Notes: generated by a model from the letters alone, not told the origin. DNA of 64,000 bases from Imperialibacter sp040222385 (GCF_040222385.1 NZ_JAVKDF010000021.1:62001-126000), one strand, 5' to 3'; shown: positions 8,663-17,869, counted from the stretch's first letter. Program-made: numbers and translations.

Positions 8663-9619
8663 CTAGTTGCGGTAGATCAGGAAGCCCGTATAGCCAACAA
8701 ATGCCACCAGAAACATCACAGCTTCTACTCTGTCAAGTTTGTTGCGGTTAAAGGTGAACATGAAAAGCAGCAGCGCAATGGATCCGAAGAAAATCACGAA
8801 GAAATCCATATTCAACGTTGCATTATAGGGAATTTCCCGGATGCCTCCGTTGATTCCCAAAATGAGCAGGATGTTAAAAATGTTGGATCCCACCACATTA
8901 CCAATGGCAATGTCTGTATTTCGCCTGTAGGCGGCGACGGCCGACGTGGCCAGTTCAGGAAGTGAAGTGCCTGCTGCCAAAATGGTCAACCCTATCAGCT
9001 TTTCGCTCAGCCCGAAGCTTGCTGCAATGGCTACAGCATGATCCGTCACAAGTTTACCTCCTCCTACCAAAAGCGTAATCCCTACTGTGACAAACAAAAC
9101 CGATTTTAGCAAGGTCATCGTTTGTATTTCTTCTTCTGGCTGCGTTTCGTTTTTTGCCTGCCTGACAATGTAAGCCATAAAAAGACCGAAAAAGACCAGA
9201 AGCACCAATGCATCTATCCGGCCGAGTGAGTTGTGATCAGCACCAAAGAACATGGCGTCGTTGACCAGAAAGAAAAGAAGCAGTGCAGAAAACAAAGAGT
9301 AAGGAATTTCGTATTTCACAGTCGTCCGCTGTACACTCAATGGGTAAATAACGCCGGCAACTCCAAGGATGAATAACAGATTGAATATGCTACTCCCTAT
9401 GATGTTGCCGAACATGGCATCGTTCAGTCCGCTGGACGAGGCAAAGAGGTTAACAGTGAGTTCTGGGGCAGACGTCCCGAAGGCAACTACTGTAAGTCCA
9501 ATCATCAAATTGGAGACGTTGATTCTTTTAGCGAGGGATGAAGCACCACTAACCATCCAGTCAGCCCCTTTTATGAGGATAGCGAATCCTACCAATAGCA
9601 GGATAAAGTGAAGAGTCAT
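8663..9619 (-). CDS. CaCA-family calcium/sodium antiporter (YrbG-like)
   Basis: A 318-residue inner-membrane cation exchanger with about ten hydrophobic segments. The two alpha repeats of the family are both clear and inverted relative to each other: LMIGLTVVAFGTSAPELTVN near residues 38-57 and KLIGLTILAAGTSLPELATS near 207-226, each with the GTSxPE ion-binding core. They are followed by the matching GNIIGSSIFN and GNVVGSNIFN segments. This layout is that of YrbG-type K+-independent Na+/Ca2+ exchangers. No partner gene is apparent. It converges on smc with a one-base gap, and there is no obvious terminator between them. Ion preference is inferred from the family. Confidence 0.94.
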   Translation of the reverse strand: MTLHFILLLVGFAILIKGADWMVSGASSLAKRINVSNLMIGLTVVAFGTSAPELTVNLFASSSGLNDAMFGNIIGSSIFNLLFILGVAGVIYPLSVQRTTVKYEIPYSLFSALLLFFLVNDAMFFGADHNSLGRIDALVLLVFFGLFMAYIVRQAKNETQPEEEIQTMTLLKSVLFVTVGITLLVGGGKLVTDHAVAIAASFGLSEKLIGLTILAAGTSLPELATSAVAAYRRNTDIAIGNVVGSNIFNILLILGINGGIREIPYNATLNMDFFVIFFGSIALLLFMFTFNRNKLDRVEAVMFLVAFVGYTGFLIYRN

Positions 9620-9786
9620 AAGGTCGATTAATTAGGTTAAAAGCTAAGAAATGTAAGAAGAAAAACGACTAGATTATCTTCGAATAGATTAATTTTTTTA
9701 CTGAATAATTCAATTTTTTAATAATTGGAGATTTTACACTCCCAACAAGGAATAATTTTCGAATATCGCATCGTCAATACACATGA

Positions 9787-10992
9787 ATGACTAGAGTCCT
9801 AACGCTTTACAAAAATGCCTTCGGTGGGCTCTCAAGAGCAGCCTGGATTCTGGCGCTTGTGATGCTGATCAACCGCAGCGGATCAATGGTGGTACCCTTT
9901 CTTAGTGTGTACCTCACAGCCTCTTTGGGCTTTGATTTAGAGCAGGCTGGCATCCTGTTAAGCCTCTTCGGGGTTGGCTCTATTACCGGTGCATTTGTCG
10001 GAGGATGGCTCACCGATAAAATCGGTCATTTTTGGGTGCAATTTTTCAGCCTCTCAGGCGGCGGCAGTTTGTTCTTTTTTGTTGCCAACCTCACAGAGTT
10101 TTTCCCTTTGTGCGTTGGCATATTCACCATCAGCGCTGTGTCGGAAATGCTGCGACCAGCCAACTCGTCGTCAGTGGCTCACTACGCCAAGCCAGAAAAT
10201 GTAACACGGGCTTTTAGTCTCAATAGAATGGCGATCAATTTGGGTTATTCTTTTGGCCCGGCGGTTGGGGGTATTTTGGCCACCTTTTCTTACAACCTTC
10301 TTTTCATTGTTGACGGGATCACGTGCATATCGGCTGGCATTCTTTTCTTCTTCTATTTCAAAAACAAAAAAGGGCATGAACAGAAAGAGGACGAAACAAA
10401 AGCTACTTCTTCCCCTCTCAATGCATTAAAGGATTGGCGATTTGTGTTTTTCGTTCTGTTAGTGCTCTCTTTTGCTACAGTATTCTTTCAATTGTTCATG
10501 ACCCTTCCTCTGTATTATAAAGAGGTCTACCAGTTGCCTGAGTCACAAATTGGATTGCTGATCGGGCTCAATGGCTTCATCGTATTCCTGCTGGAGATGA
10601 TTATCGTGTACAGCGTGGGTGAGAGATTCAGCATCAGGAGACTGGTGATGATAGGAAGCCTGCTCAACGGACTAGCCTTCATTATTCTCAACCTGTTACA
10701 CAGCGAGCCCATCCTTTACCTGGCAGTGTTGATCATTAGTGTCGCCGAGATTATGGCAATGCCGTTTATGGCCACCTACACGGTACAAAGGTCGGGGCCA
10801 AAAAACCGGGGAATTTATATGGGCATGTACTCTTTTGCCTATTCAGCGGCATTTGTACTGGCACCTGCGTTAGGCACAAATATTGTCAGAGCATTCGACT
10901 TCACCACGCTGTGGTGGGTTTGCGGGGTTCTTTCAATTGGAACATCCGTCGGTTTTTTTCTATTGCTGGCACCGCAAAAAAAGAAAGCCTAG
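9787..10992 (+). CDS. MFS transporter, drug-efflux-like
   Basis: A 401-residue major facilitator with about twelve membrane segments. The family signature between TM2 and TM3 is visible as GSITGAFVGGWLTDKIGHFWVQ (residues about 66-87), with a conserved D-K-x-G turn. The central cytoplasmic loop (residues about 195-215) is highly charged (KNKKGHEQKEDETK). The overall pattern is that of the MFS_1 drug/sugar exporters, but no substrate-defining feature is evident. The stop codon overlaps the stop region of the convergent AI-2E permease gene by 4 bases. The ATG at 9787 follows an AT-rich stretch of about 165 bases in which I could not identify a confident promoter. Confidence 0.88.
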   Translation: MTRVLTLYKNAFGGLSRAAWILALVMLINRSGSMVVPFLSVYLTASLGFDLEQAGILLSLFGVGSITGAFVGGWLTDKIGHFWVQFFSLSGGGSLFFFVANLTEFFPLCVGIFTISAVSEMLRPANSSSVAHYAKPENVTRAFSLNRMAINLGYSFGPAVGGILATFSYNLLFIVDGITCISAGILFFFYFKNKKGHEQKEDETKATSSPLNALKDWRFVFFVLLVLSFATVFFQLFMTLPLYYKEVYQLPESQIGLLIGLNGFIVFLLEMIIVYSVGERFSIRRLVMIGSLLNGLAFIILNLLHSEPILYLAVLIISVAEIMAMPFMATYTVQRSGPKNRGIYMGMYSFAYSAAFVLAPALGTNIVRAFDFTTLWWVCGVLSIGTSVGFFLLLAPQKKKA

Positions 10993-12065
10993 TCTTCTTT
11001 TTTGGCAGGCTTGGCATTCCACTCCTTCAAAAAGATGGCATAGGCATTGAGTGAAGGTACCTCTTCCAATATAATTTTCACAATTCCGACGAGCGGAATG
11101 AAAAGTATCATTCCAGATACGCCCCATACCAGGGCCCCAACAATAAACGATAAGAAAACAGCAAAAGCGTTTATTTCGGTTGATGAGCCAACCACCCACG
11201 GCCTGATTACATTTTCCTGTATCATGTTAGCCAGCCAAAGCAGCCCGACAAGGAGTAACGGCGTGAGTAGTGAGTCTTTGGTTACTAGTGCGTAGCCCAC
11301 CACAATGATCATTGCAATTAGGTTGCCTACGTAAGGAATAAGGTTAAGAATGGCCACCAAAATGGCGAAGAACAGCGCATACTCAAGCCCGAGCGACAGA
11401 AAGATAATGATGTCCATGGCTGCTGTAATAGCTGTAAATAAGCTAATACCTACAATGTAACTGCGAAGCACTTTCTGGATTTTGCCAAAGACCTTCCTGA
11501 TTGTCTCCTGATTTGATTCGCTATATTTTTTTTCGATGAACCGGGAGGGAAGATCCCGGTACAGGAGAATGAAATAGATATAGATGGGCATTAGAAAAAG
11601 GTCAAAGAAAGACTGCCCAACTGATGAAATATTACCAAACAGCCATTTCACGACTTCCTCGAGTTGACTGCCTATCATGCTCTTTAGCTCCTCGGTATCA
11701 TCTGCAATGCCCAGGTCTTCAACAATAAACTGCTGAACCCTGGTGATGCTGGAAGAAAACCGTGTGGAAATGGAGGGGAGATCCTTGCTTATGGACACTA
11801 CTTGCGCTGAAAGCGTTGCCAGAATTCCTATTATGACTGCGGTGAGCAAAAGTACGGCGATGATAATTGCCAGGCCCCTCCTCATTCGCTTACTTTCCAT
11901 CCATTCGACAAAAGGCATCATGAAAATGGCAAAAAAAGATGCCCAAGCCAGTGGCACCAGTAATCCACGGGTAATCATTAGCACCCAGATAATTACGACT
12001 ATCAGTGCTATTGTATAGAACTGGCGTTGAATTCCACTGATTTCTTTTTTAGCTGAAGGAGCCAT
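10989..12065 (-). CDS. AI-2E family transporter (PF01594-like)
   Basis: A 358-residue membrane protein with about seven or eight helices. It opens with the family-typical paired helices (IALIVVIIWVLMITRGLLVPLAWASFFAIF), has a soluble central stretch (about 90-145), and a C-terminal half with the PxxGN-type motif NLIPYVGNLIAMI, then IVGALVWGVSGMILFIPLVGI. The family includes TqsA and YdiK-like proteins and Na+/H+ antiporters from halophiles; the name AI-2 exporter is not proof of substrate. It converges with the MFS gene, overlapping by 4 bases. The LytTR response regulator begins upstream after a 51-base gap and reads in the same direction, so readthrough is possible. Confidence 0.88.
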   Translation of the reverse strand: MAPSAKKEISGIQRQFYTIALIVVIIWVLMITRGLLVPLAWASFFAIFMMPFVEWMESKRMRRGLAIIIAVLLLTAVIIGILATLSAQVVSISKDLPSISTRFSSSITRVQQFIVEDLGIADDTEELKSMIGSQLEEVVKWLFGNISSVGQSFFDLFLMPIYIYFILLYRDLPSRFIEKKYSESNQETIRKVFGKIQKVLRSYIVGISLFTAITAAMDIIIFLSLGLEYALFFAILVAILNLIPYVGNLIAMIIVVGYALVTKDSLLTPLLLVGLLWLANMIQENVIRPWVVGSSTEINAFAVFLSFIVGALVWGVSGMILFIPLVGIVKIILEEVPSLNAYAIFLKEWNAKPAKKED

Positions 12066-12116
12066 TTAGTTTGCCTTTATTTTACCTATGAAAATATCAC
12101 TCAAAGGTCTTTAAAT

Positions 12117-12884
12117 TTAACGATCCAGCCACATTTTAAAAGCATTTACTTTTTCCCTGGCAACAACAACATCTGTGTCGTCGCAGTTGTGCAGCACCAG
12201 CCTCAATCGGCTGTTGGACCAGGCAATAATGTCTTTGATAGACTTGAACGACACGATATACTTCCTGTTTATCCTAAAAAACACTAACGGATCGATCAGC
12301 GCTTCGGCCTGATCAAGGGTAAAGTCAATGATAAACCTTTTACCTTCCCGGTTCTGGGCAAAAGTGGCTTTCTCCTGGCTAACAAAATGGTCAATGTCAG
12401 CTACTTCAACAGATTTTAGATGATCGCCCACCTTAATGATAAATCTCTCCTTATAGCTTTTAGATAACCCTGCCAAAAGGTTTTCCAGCTTATCAAGCGG
12501 CAAACCTGACGGGCCGCCAGACGGCCTAGTCAAGCTGTTAAACTTCCTGAGAGCCGCTTTCAATTCATCATCGTCAATGGGCTTCAGCAAATAATCAACG
12601 CTATTCACTTTGAAGGCTTTGATGGCGTATTCATCGTAGGCGGTAGTAAAAATGATTGGAGTCCTCACCTCTACCCTCTCAAATATTTCAAAGCTAAGTC
12701 CATCGGCCAGCTGAATGTCGAGAAACAACAAGTCGGGCGCTGACTGGTTGGTCAGCCATTCCACCGCTCTCTTTACTGAATCGACCTGGGCGATAATTTC
12801 TACATCAGGCACAATCTTTCTGACCATTTGGGCCAGTCTGTCGGCCGACAATTTTTCATCTTCAACTATCAGAACCTTCATCAA
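12117..12884 (-). CDS. LytTR-family response regulator
   Basis: A 255-residue cytoplasmic regulator. The receiver domain (1-120) has the acidic pocket E8-D9, phospho-acceptor D56 in LLFLDIQL, the T80/T81 switch and K101 in YLLKPI. The C-terminal LytTR DNA-binding domain (about 150-253) includes KVGDHLKSVEVADIDHFVSQ and FFRINRKYIVSFKSIKDI. Regulators of this type act with LytS-like kinases that lack a classical dimerisation/histidine domain. Its ATG overlaps the kinase stop by 4 bases (ATGA), so the pair is translationally coupled. Its target promoter is not identified; the adjacent TonB-dependent receptor set is the obvious candidate, since all five genes read the same way. Confidence 0.95.
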   Translation of the reverse strand: MMKVLIVEDEKLSADRLAQMVRKIVPDVEIIAQVDSVKRAVEWLTNQSAPDLLFLDIQLADGLSFEIFERVEVRTPIIFTTAYDEYAIKAFKVNSVDYLLKPIDDDELKAALRKFNSLTRPSGGPSGLPLDKLENLLAGLSKSYKERFIIKVGDHLKSVEVADIDHFVSQEKATFAQNREGKRFIIDFTLDQAEALIDPLVFFRINRKYIVSFKSIKDIIAWSNSRLRLVLHNCDDTDVVVAREKVNAFKMWLDR

Positions 12885-13930
12885 ACTTTATCGAGGGTTA
12901 AAAGCGGCAGGGTTACTTCAAACTTACCGTTCTCCTGTGTGACAATTACTTTCTTGCCACTCAGAAACTCATACCTGTCCTTGATATTATCAAGTCCTGT
13001 TCCCGAAGAAGGCTCTCTGGTGTGCTTTATCTGAAGGGTATTGGAAACCCGCAAGGTTTCCTCTTCAACGGAAATAGCAATTGTCAGCGGATGTTCTTGT
13101 GAAATTTCGTTGTGCTTGATGGCGTTTTCTACCAGCATTTGAACTGACAATGGAGGCACCACTTTATGCATATATGCATCAGGAACACTTATGTCATATT
13201 TGAGGTTGTCACCAAACCGAATCTGCTGTAGAAAAAGGTAGTCTTTTACAAACCTTAGTTCTGTAGAAAGATCTATCAGCTCCTGCTTTCTTGACTCCAG
13301 CACAAATCTATACACTTCCGACAGCTTCTTAATGAACTTCACAGCAGTGTCTGGATCTTGATGAACAAGCGACGTAAGCACATTCAATGAGTTGAACAGA
13401 AAGTGCGGATTGACCTGGCTTTTGAGCGCTTCATATTGGGAAGCCAACTGTTCTGACTTTAGTTTTTCAAGATTGATAGCTGTTTGCCTCCAGCTAAGGA
13501 AAAACTCCCGGCCAAACAAAAATGTCATGATCAACATGGTGCAGAACACAGGAAAGATCAGGTTATATAAGAACCCTGAGGACAATAACGTGTCAATGTC
13601 TCTCCCCAAATAAACAACGTAAAACAGGTAGTAGATAAGCGAAGCTGCTGTAAGGGTGTAAACTACCATCACAATGAGGCCAATCACCAACCGCTTCCCG
13701 GGAGCCTCAAGCCAGCTTATACGTGTCTGAATAAACTCCGAAAGATATTGATTCCCCTTCCAGAAAAACAGCCAAAAAGACGCATTGAGGCTAAAAATGG
13801 CGATTGTGCGTGTGTTGAACTCACTGAAGCACGAATTACAGGAAAGATATCCGCCAATTAAGCCGCCCGCTAAAATTAGCAGGGCAATTTCTTTTAACTC
13901 CCGTTGAACGGTCTTTCTGGTGATTTGCAT
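12881..13930 (-). CDS. LytS/YehU-type sensor histidine kinase
   Basis: A 349-residue inner-membrane kinase. Four hydrophobic helices occupy residues about 12-140 with very short loops, so there is no large periplasmic sensor domain. The His_kinase domain begins at SQVNPHFLFNSLNVLTSLV near residue 175, where the histidine of NPHFLFN is the expected phosphorylation site. The ATPase part shows the N box in VPPLSVQMLVENAIKHNE and the G box in GTGLDNIKDRYEFL. The gene overlaps the response regulator by 4 bases. Upstream, after 81 bases, lie the repeat protein, DUF2141 protein and TonB-dependent receptor genes on the same strand. Confidence 0.95.
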   Translation of the reverse strand: MQITRKTVQRELKEIALLILAGGLIGGYLSCNSCFSEFNTRTIAIFSLNASFWLFFWKGNQYLSEFIQTRISWLEAPGKRLVIGLIVMVVYTLTAASLIYYLFYVVYLGRDIDTLLSSGFLYNLIFPVFCTMLIMTFLFGREFFLSWRQTAINLEKLKSEQLASQYEALKSQVNPHFLFNSLNVLTSLVHQDPDTAVKFIKKLSEVYRFVLESRKQELIDLSTELRFVKDYLFLQQIRFGDNLKYDISVPDAYMHKVVPPLSVQMLVENAIKHNEISQEHPLTIAISVEEETLRVSNTLQIKHTREPSSGTGLDNIKDRYEFLSGKKVIVTQENGKFEVTLPLLTLDKV

Positions 13931-14011
13931 CTCTGTTTTTTGAAGAAAACCAAACGAAGCTTAAAGTGCAACAGGCTCCATTAAATTACAAGTATTTGAT
14001 AGGCCTTTACT

Positions 14012-14686
14012 TTAGTTGCCTTCTCCGGAGGCAGCCTTCTGGCAATTCTTTAGCATTTGCTCCGCCGCCCCTTGTCCCCAGGTGGGCGAAAAATCCCCAT
14101 TATCCTTTTGCCGACCATAGTTCTCCACTGCTTTGGCAAGGGTTTGACACGAGGCCTCATTACTTTGCCCGAAGAAGTTCTCAGTGCCGTCCTGCATTTG
14201 CGCCATGAAGAGCCTGGCTCTCGGGTTTTGCGGATCCATTTGGATGGCCTTGCCGAAAGTCTGGAAAACTCTTGTTGACAAAGTCTGACCACGGGTTGCC
14301 GGATCGAAGGCGATACTTAGCATGTCAGCATAGCCCTGCATAGTGATCAGCTCCACATTGTCTGGCGAGACTTCCAACCCGGTTTCAACAAACTTTCTCG
14401 CCCGGTTCATTTTCTCATCCTGCAGGGTTAAAGTTTCCTCTTTTGTTGCCATCCATGCATAGGCAAGCGCAGCATAGTAATGTGGCTGCCATTTGTCTTT
14501 TTCCACGTTGGCAATTCGCTCCAACTTGTTGGCTGCATTCTGCCAGGCCTCTTTGCCGCCTTCAGCAGAGAACAATTGTTCCAGGGCTCCCTTCATTCCT
14601 TTTTCATAGGAGTTTTGTGCATTGGTTTGGCCAACTGAAAACAATGCCAAAAGGGAAACTACTGCGGTTATTTTAAGTGTCTTCAT
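14012..14686 (-). CDS. Periplasmic TPR-like protein in a TonB receptor operon
   Basis: The 224-residue product has a signal peptide (LKITAVVSLLALFSVGQTNAQ) and an all-helical mature part with degenerate tetratricopeptide-like hairpins: WQPHYYAALAYAWMA near residue 65, ARKFVETGLEVSPDNVELITMQGYADML near 95-122, and FGKAIQMDPQNPRARLFMAQ near 143-162. The N-P-R-A-R/L-F-M pattern is typical of TPR helix A. It starts 5 bases after the DUF2141 gene stop and precedes the two-component pair. Small exported TPR proteins next to TonB-dependent receptors and DUF2141 genes recur in Bacteroidota. A scaffolding role in the periplasm is inferred only from fold and place. Confidence 0.82.
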   Translation of the reverse strand: MKTLKITAVVSLLALFSVGQTNAQNSYEKGMKGALEQLFSAEGGKEAWQNAANKLERIANVEKDKWQPHYYAALAYAWMATKEETLTLQDEKMNRARKFVETGLEVSPDNVELITMQGYADMLSIAFDPATRGQTLSTRVFQTFGKAIQMDPQNPRARLFMAQMQDGTENFFGQSNEASCQTLAKAVENYGRQKDNGDFSPTWGQGAAEQMLKNCQKAASGEGN

Positions 14687-14691
14687 GATAA

Positions 14692-15108
14692 TTAGCGGTT
14701 AAGTTTGATTTCAATAGAAGTATCGTTTTTAAAGCTGATTTTGCTTTGCTCAAAGCTGGGAGGGCCAAATTTGCCCATGACATTATTGCTGAAGCCATAA
14801 GGCTCGGTTGGTATCACCAGAAAAGTGTCGAGTTCGCCATTTTCATTTTCATCATGGATCACGCTGACGGCATATTCTCCGTACGGAAGGTTCTCAAAAA
14901 CAAGCTCCTGGCCTTCGGCTGTCACTTTAGCTGAAACACCTTTTATTGGCTCTTTCAGGAAATTGTCCTCCTTATCAAAAAGGCCTACCATTACCTGGCC
15001 TTTCAGATCTCCCAGGTTGGTAACTTTCACAACCAACCTTCCCTGGTTGTCGCCGGCCTGGCTTTCAATGCCAACCAGCAATAAAATCATCATCAGTACA
15101 TTTTTCAT
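14692..15108 (-). CDS. Exported DUF2141-domain protein
   Basis: A 138-residue exported protein: signal peptide ending SQAG near residue 19, then a single DUF2141 beta-sandwich domain. Family marks are GRLVVKVTNLGDLKGQVMVG, the LPYGEYAVSVIHDENENGELD motif (residues about 90-110; acidic and Ca2+-binding-like), and the C-terminal YGFSNNVMGKFGPPSFEQSKI block. Members are small secreted proteins of unknown biochemical role. It lies 21 bases downstream of the TonB-dependent receptor stop and 5 bases ahead of the TPR-like gene, so the three are one transcript. Family assignment is strong. Confidence 0.9.
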   Translation of the reverse strand: MKNVLMMILLLVGIESQAGDNQGRLVVKVTNLGDLKGQVMVGLFDKEDNFLKEPIKGVSAKVTAEGQELVFENLPYGEYAVSVIHDENENGELDTFLVIPTEPYGFSNNVMGKFGPPSFEQSKISFKNDTSIEIKLNR

Positions 15109-15129
15109 TGTTATGATATTTAAGTTGAA

Positions 15130-17304
15130 TTATAAGTTTTCGAGTTGATTTTTCGACTTGTCCTTTGACAGTGTAATGAAAACTCCAAGGAACAAGAAAC
15201 GTTTAGCAGGCTGACCAATAGCTCTTGCCTCAAAGGCACCGTCGCTGTTTGGATTGTCTGCAAACTGATAACCGAAGATGTTGTCCCGACCTAGCAGGTT
15301 GGTAGCTGAAGCATAAAAGATAACCTGCGGACGAAACAGATAAGCCATGTTAAAGCTGAAGTCCTGATAGCTCGGTAGCTGACTATTCATAAAACCATCT
15401 TTGTTGGGATTGTTGTAGAAGCGGCCACTGCCGTAAGAGTAAGTAAACCCTATCTGCGACTTGATGGCATCGACAAAGTGCTTGTAGACGAAAGAAAAAT
15501 TATGCTTTGAAGCGAAGCCAGGCACGGCAGCACTGTTGTAAGTCAGGTAGTCCCTTTCAGTATCCAGAAATGAATAAGATATCCAGTAGTCAATATTGCG
15601 AAACGTCTTTGCATCTCGGAAGAAAATATCCAACCCATTGGCATCGCCATAGCCCTGGTTGTTGAAATAGGTTGGATTATAAGGCTCCGCCCCGTTGTAC
15701 TTTACCAGTTTGTCGTAGGCCTTCATGTAGCCCTCTACCCTGAAAGTCCTGTTGTCTTTTTGAATTTGATAGTTGAGAATATAGTGAGAAGCTATTTCTG
15801 ATGTCAAATCAGTAGTGACACGAAAGCGTTCGTTGTCTGGCGTTTGGTAAAATCTGCCATAGGCCAGCGACACCTGACTGAATTCAGTGGTTTTATAAGC
15901 CAGCGAAGCTCTCGGTGCCAGATTCCATTTACCAATAAGTGATGAATACTCTAACCTTGCTCCGGTTCTGAATACAAACTTATTGGACAGGTAAACGTCA
16001 GCCTCAGCAAAAGTAGCCGGTAACGTCTCTGTCTTTTCGTTGACCAGACTTTGGCCCTCAGCTGCGGTGATATTATCAGTAAAGTCTCTGACAATCACTT
16101 CCTGCCCAAGTTTAAGCGTCACCTTCTCGTTGCTATCGTTGGTGAAGACTGACTTTACATGCCATGCGTGCTCACCTGTGTCAACACGGTCGTTGTCGAA
16201 GTCAATACTGTCCTCAGAAATGGTTTGGCTGATACCGCCGCTATAGTACCACCCACCTCCCAGTTGGTTCTTATAAGTAGCATTCAAGTAGCTGTATCCA
16301 TTCTTTATAGCAATTCTATTGCTTCCGCCGGGGTTGTTGATATCTGGTTGACGCAGGGCAAAAGAAGCATTAGCAAACGAACCATATAATTTGAAAATTC
16401 CGCTCTTTCCACTTTTTTGCCTGACCATAAAAGAACCACCCAGCGACTCAGAAGGCTTTTCCCAGTCGTATGCCTGACTGATCAGCGACTGGTATGGCTT
16501 CAGGTTAGTATAAGCAAGCTCTCCAAAAACGGAACCTCTCTCCCATCTTTCAGTGTGGCTCACACTTCCACCTACACTCATCAAAGAAATGTTTGACTCG
16601 GTTTGTTCGGGGAGGTCAAAGGTGTTGAGCACCAGCGCCGACGACATCGCCTGACCATATTCAGCGCTGTAGCCGCCCGTGCTAAAGAACGTGCCTTTGA
16701 ACAGGAAGGGCGAAAACCTTGATCGGCCAGGCATATTAGGTCCGCTGGTATTATAGAAACTGTTCATTAGCATGCCGTCAACAAAAGTCCTGGTTTCTGT
16801 GCTGGCCCCTCCCCGCACGAAAAGCCTTCCGGACTCTCCTACCTTTTGAGTCCCTGGCAGTGTGTTGAGCGCCCCTGGAATGTCGGCAGTGGCCCCCGCC
16901 GTCATGGCAATATCGAGTGGCTTGAGCACTACCGATTTTTTCTCATCGCTTGCCTCGAAAGTGCCTGCTGTAATGGTGACGCCGTCAAGCTTGTTGATTT
17001 CCTCCTGGAGCTGGATGGTCAGCTGAATTGGGTTGCCTTCCAGCTTCACCTCCGTCACATGCTTCTTGTAGCCGATAAAAGTTGCCACCACCTGGTGGTC
17101 TCCGGCCTCCTCAGTTTCAAAAGAAAACGCCCCTTCCATATCTGTGGTGGCACCATCATAAGTACCTTCAACATATATATTGACGCCGGGAATCGGCTCA
17201 CCCGATTTTTCGGTGATCACCCCCTTGATGACTGTTTGCGCTATAAGTGGTGTTGAAAAAAGTAGCGCCAGAACATAAAAAACGATTTTGAGTAGCTGTA
17301 TCAT
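15130..17304 (-). CDS. TonB-dependent outer-membrane receptor
   Basis: A 724-residue outer-membrane receptor that would import a ligand using TonB energy. After the signal peptide (to about residue 22) comes a CarboxypepD_reg-like beta domain (about 23-110; GVITEKSGEPIPGVNIYVEG). The plug domain spans about 115-225 and contains TADIPGALNTLPGTQ and RLFVRGGASTETRTFVDGM. A barrel of about 22 strands ends in a hydrophobic/aromatic strand (KRFLFLGVFITL). At 724 residues it is shorter than SusC-type receptors and no SusD gene is adjacent, so polysaccharide uptake is unlikely; siderophore, metal or vitamin ligands fit better, but none is shown. It is first in a five-gene run with DUF2141, TPR, LytS and LytTR genes. 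Confidence 0.93.
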   Translation of the reverse strand: MIQLLKIVFYVLALLFSTPLIAQTVIKGVITEKSGEPIPGVNIYVEGTYDGATTDMEGAFSFETEEAGDHQVVATFIGYKKHVTEVKLEGNPIQLTIQLQEEINKLDGVTITAGTFEASDEKKSVVLKPLDIAMTAGATADIPGALNTLPGTQKVGESGRLFVRGGASTETRTFVDGMLMNSFYNTSGPNMPGRSRFSPFLFKGTFFSTGGYSAEYGQAMSSALVLNTFDLPEQTESNISLMSVGGSVSHTERWERGSVFGELAYTNLKPYQSLISQAYDWEKPSESLGGSFMVRQKSGKSGIFKLYGSFANASFALRQPDINNPGGSNRIAIKNGYSYLNATYKNQLGGGWYYSGGISQTISEDSIDFDNDRVDTGEHAWHVKSVFTNDSNEKVTLKLGQEVIVRDFTDNITAAEGQSLVNEKTETLPATFAEADVYLSNKFVFRTGARLEYSSLIGKWNLAPRASLAYKTTEFSQVSLAYGRFYQTPDNERFRVTTDLTSEIASHYILNYQIQKDNRTFRVEGYMKAYDKLVKYNGAEPYNPTYFNNQGYGDANGLDIFFRDAKTFRNIDYWISYSFLDTERDYLTYNSAAVPGFASKHNFSFVYKHFVDAIKSQIGFTYSYGSGRFYNNPNKDGFMNSQLPSYQDFSFNMAYLFRPQVIFYASATNLLGRDNIFGYQFADNPNSDGAFEARAIGQPAKRFLFLGVFITLSKDKSKNQLENL

Positions 17305-17334
17305 TGAATCACTTGTTTGTCGTTGAATGATTCA
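17305..17334. promoter_or_regulatory. Inverted repeat upstream of the TonB receptor gene
   Basis: TGAATCA (17305-17311) and TGATTCA (17328-17334) are perfect inverted copies, 16 bases apart. The right arm sits inside a second small palindrome, TTGAAT-G-ATTCAA (17323-17335). It touches the receptor ATG and lies in the 5' leader or promoter. A CACCTTTG sequence on the minus strand (17342-17335), one mismatch from the -7 box, abuts it. It may be an operator, for example for the LytTR regulator, or chance. Confidence 0.25.
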
Positions 17335-17455
17335 AAGGTGCTATGCTCCCGACCGCTTTAATAATAGAAGTGACTGAACTGTAGAAGAAGCCGGATGAAA
17401 TGACGCAGGGTTTGGATGGATGTTTTTATCTTTAATCGACCTTGAATTGAAAAGC

Positions 17456-17869
17456 ATGAAAACCATACTCTTTTTCTTCGTAATTACGATGGCAGCCACA
17501 GCCAGCCAGGCTCAGCGCTCAACTGACCCTGTTGATGTAGTGAGCCGTCAGTTGGACGCCTACAATGCCAGAGATATTGACAAGTTTCTTGAAACATACA
17601 GCGACACGGTCAAGATTTACAACTATCCTGACAAACTACTTATGGATGGAATTGAAAACCTTAGAAAAGGATACGAGGGTTTCTTTCAAACTGCCGTTGA
17701 CCTCCACTGCGATATTGTCAACCGAACTGTTTTAGGAAATACGGTTATTGACCACGAAAGTGTGGTCTTTGACAAGAACAAACCCAGGCTTGAAGCAATT
17801 GCCATTTACAAAGTAAGTAACGGCAAGATCTTCGAAGTGCGCTTTATCAACGCCAGTACTGAACCTTAG
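17456..17869 (+). CDS. Exported NTF2/SnoaL-like protein
   Basis: From the ATG at 17456 the product has 137 residues with a signal peptide (KTILFFFVITMAATASQAQ). An earlier ATG at 17420 would add 12 residues before the signal and is less likely. The mature domain is an NTF2-like cone fold of the SnoaL_2/steroid-isomerase type: VVSRQLDAYNARDIDKFLETY, the DTVKIYNYPDKLLMDGIENLRKGY block, and the C-terminal strands AIAIYKVSNGKIFEVRFI. Members include isomerases, dehydratases and non-enzymatic ligand-binding proteins, so the reaction is open. The membrane-bound AraC regulator follows 46 bases downstream in the same direction. Confidence 0.85.
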   Translation: MKTILFFFVITMAATASQAQRSTDPVDVVSRQLDAYNARDIDKFLETYSDTVKIYNYPDKLLMDGIENLRKGYEGFFQTAVDLHCDIVNRTVLGNTVIDHESVVFDKNKPRLEAIAIYKVSNGKIFEVRFINASTEP

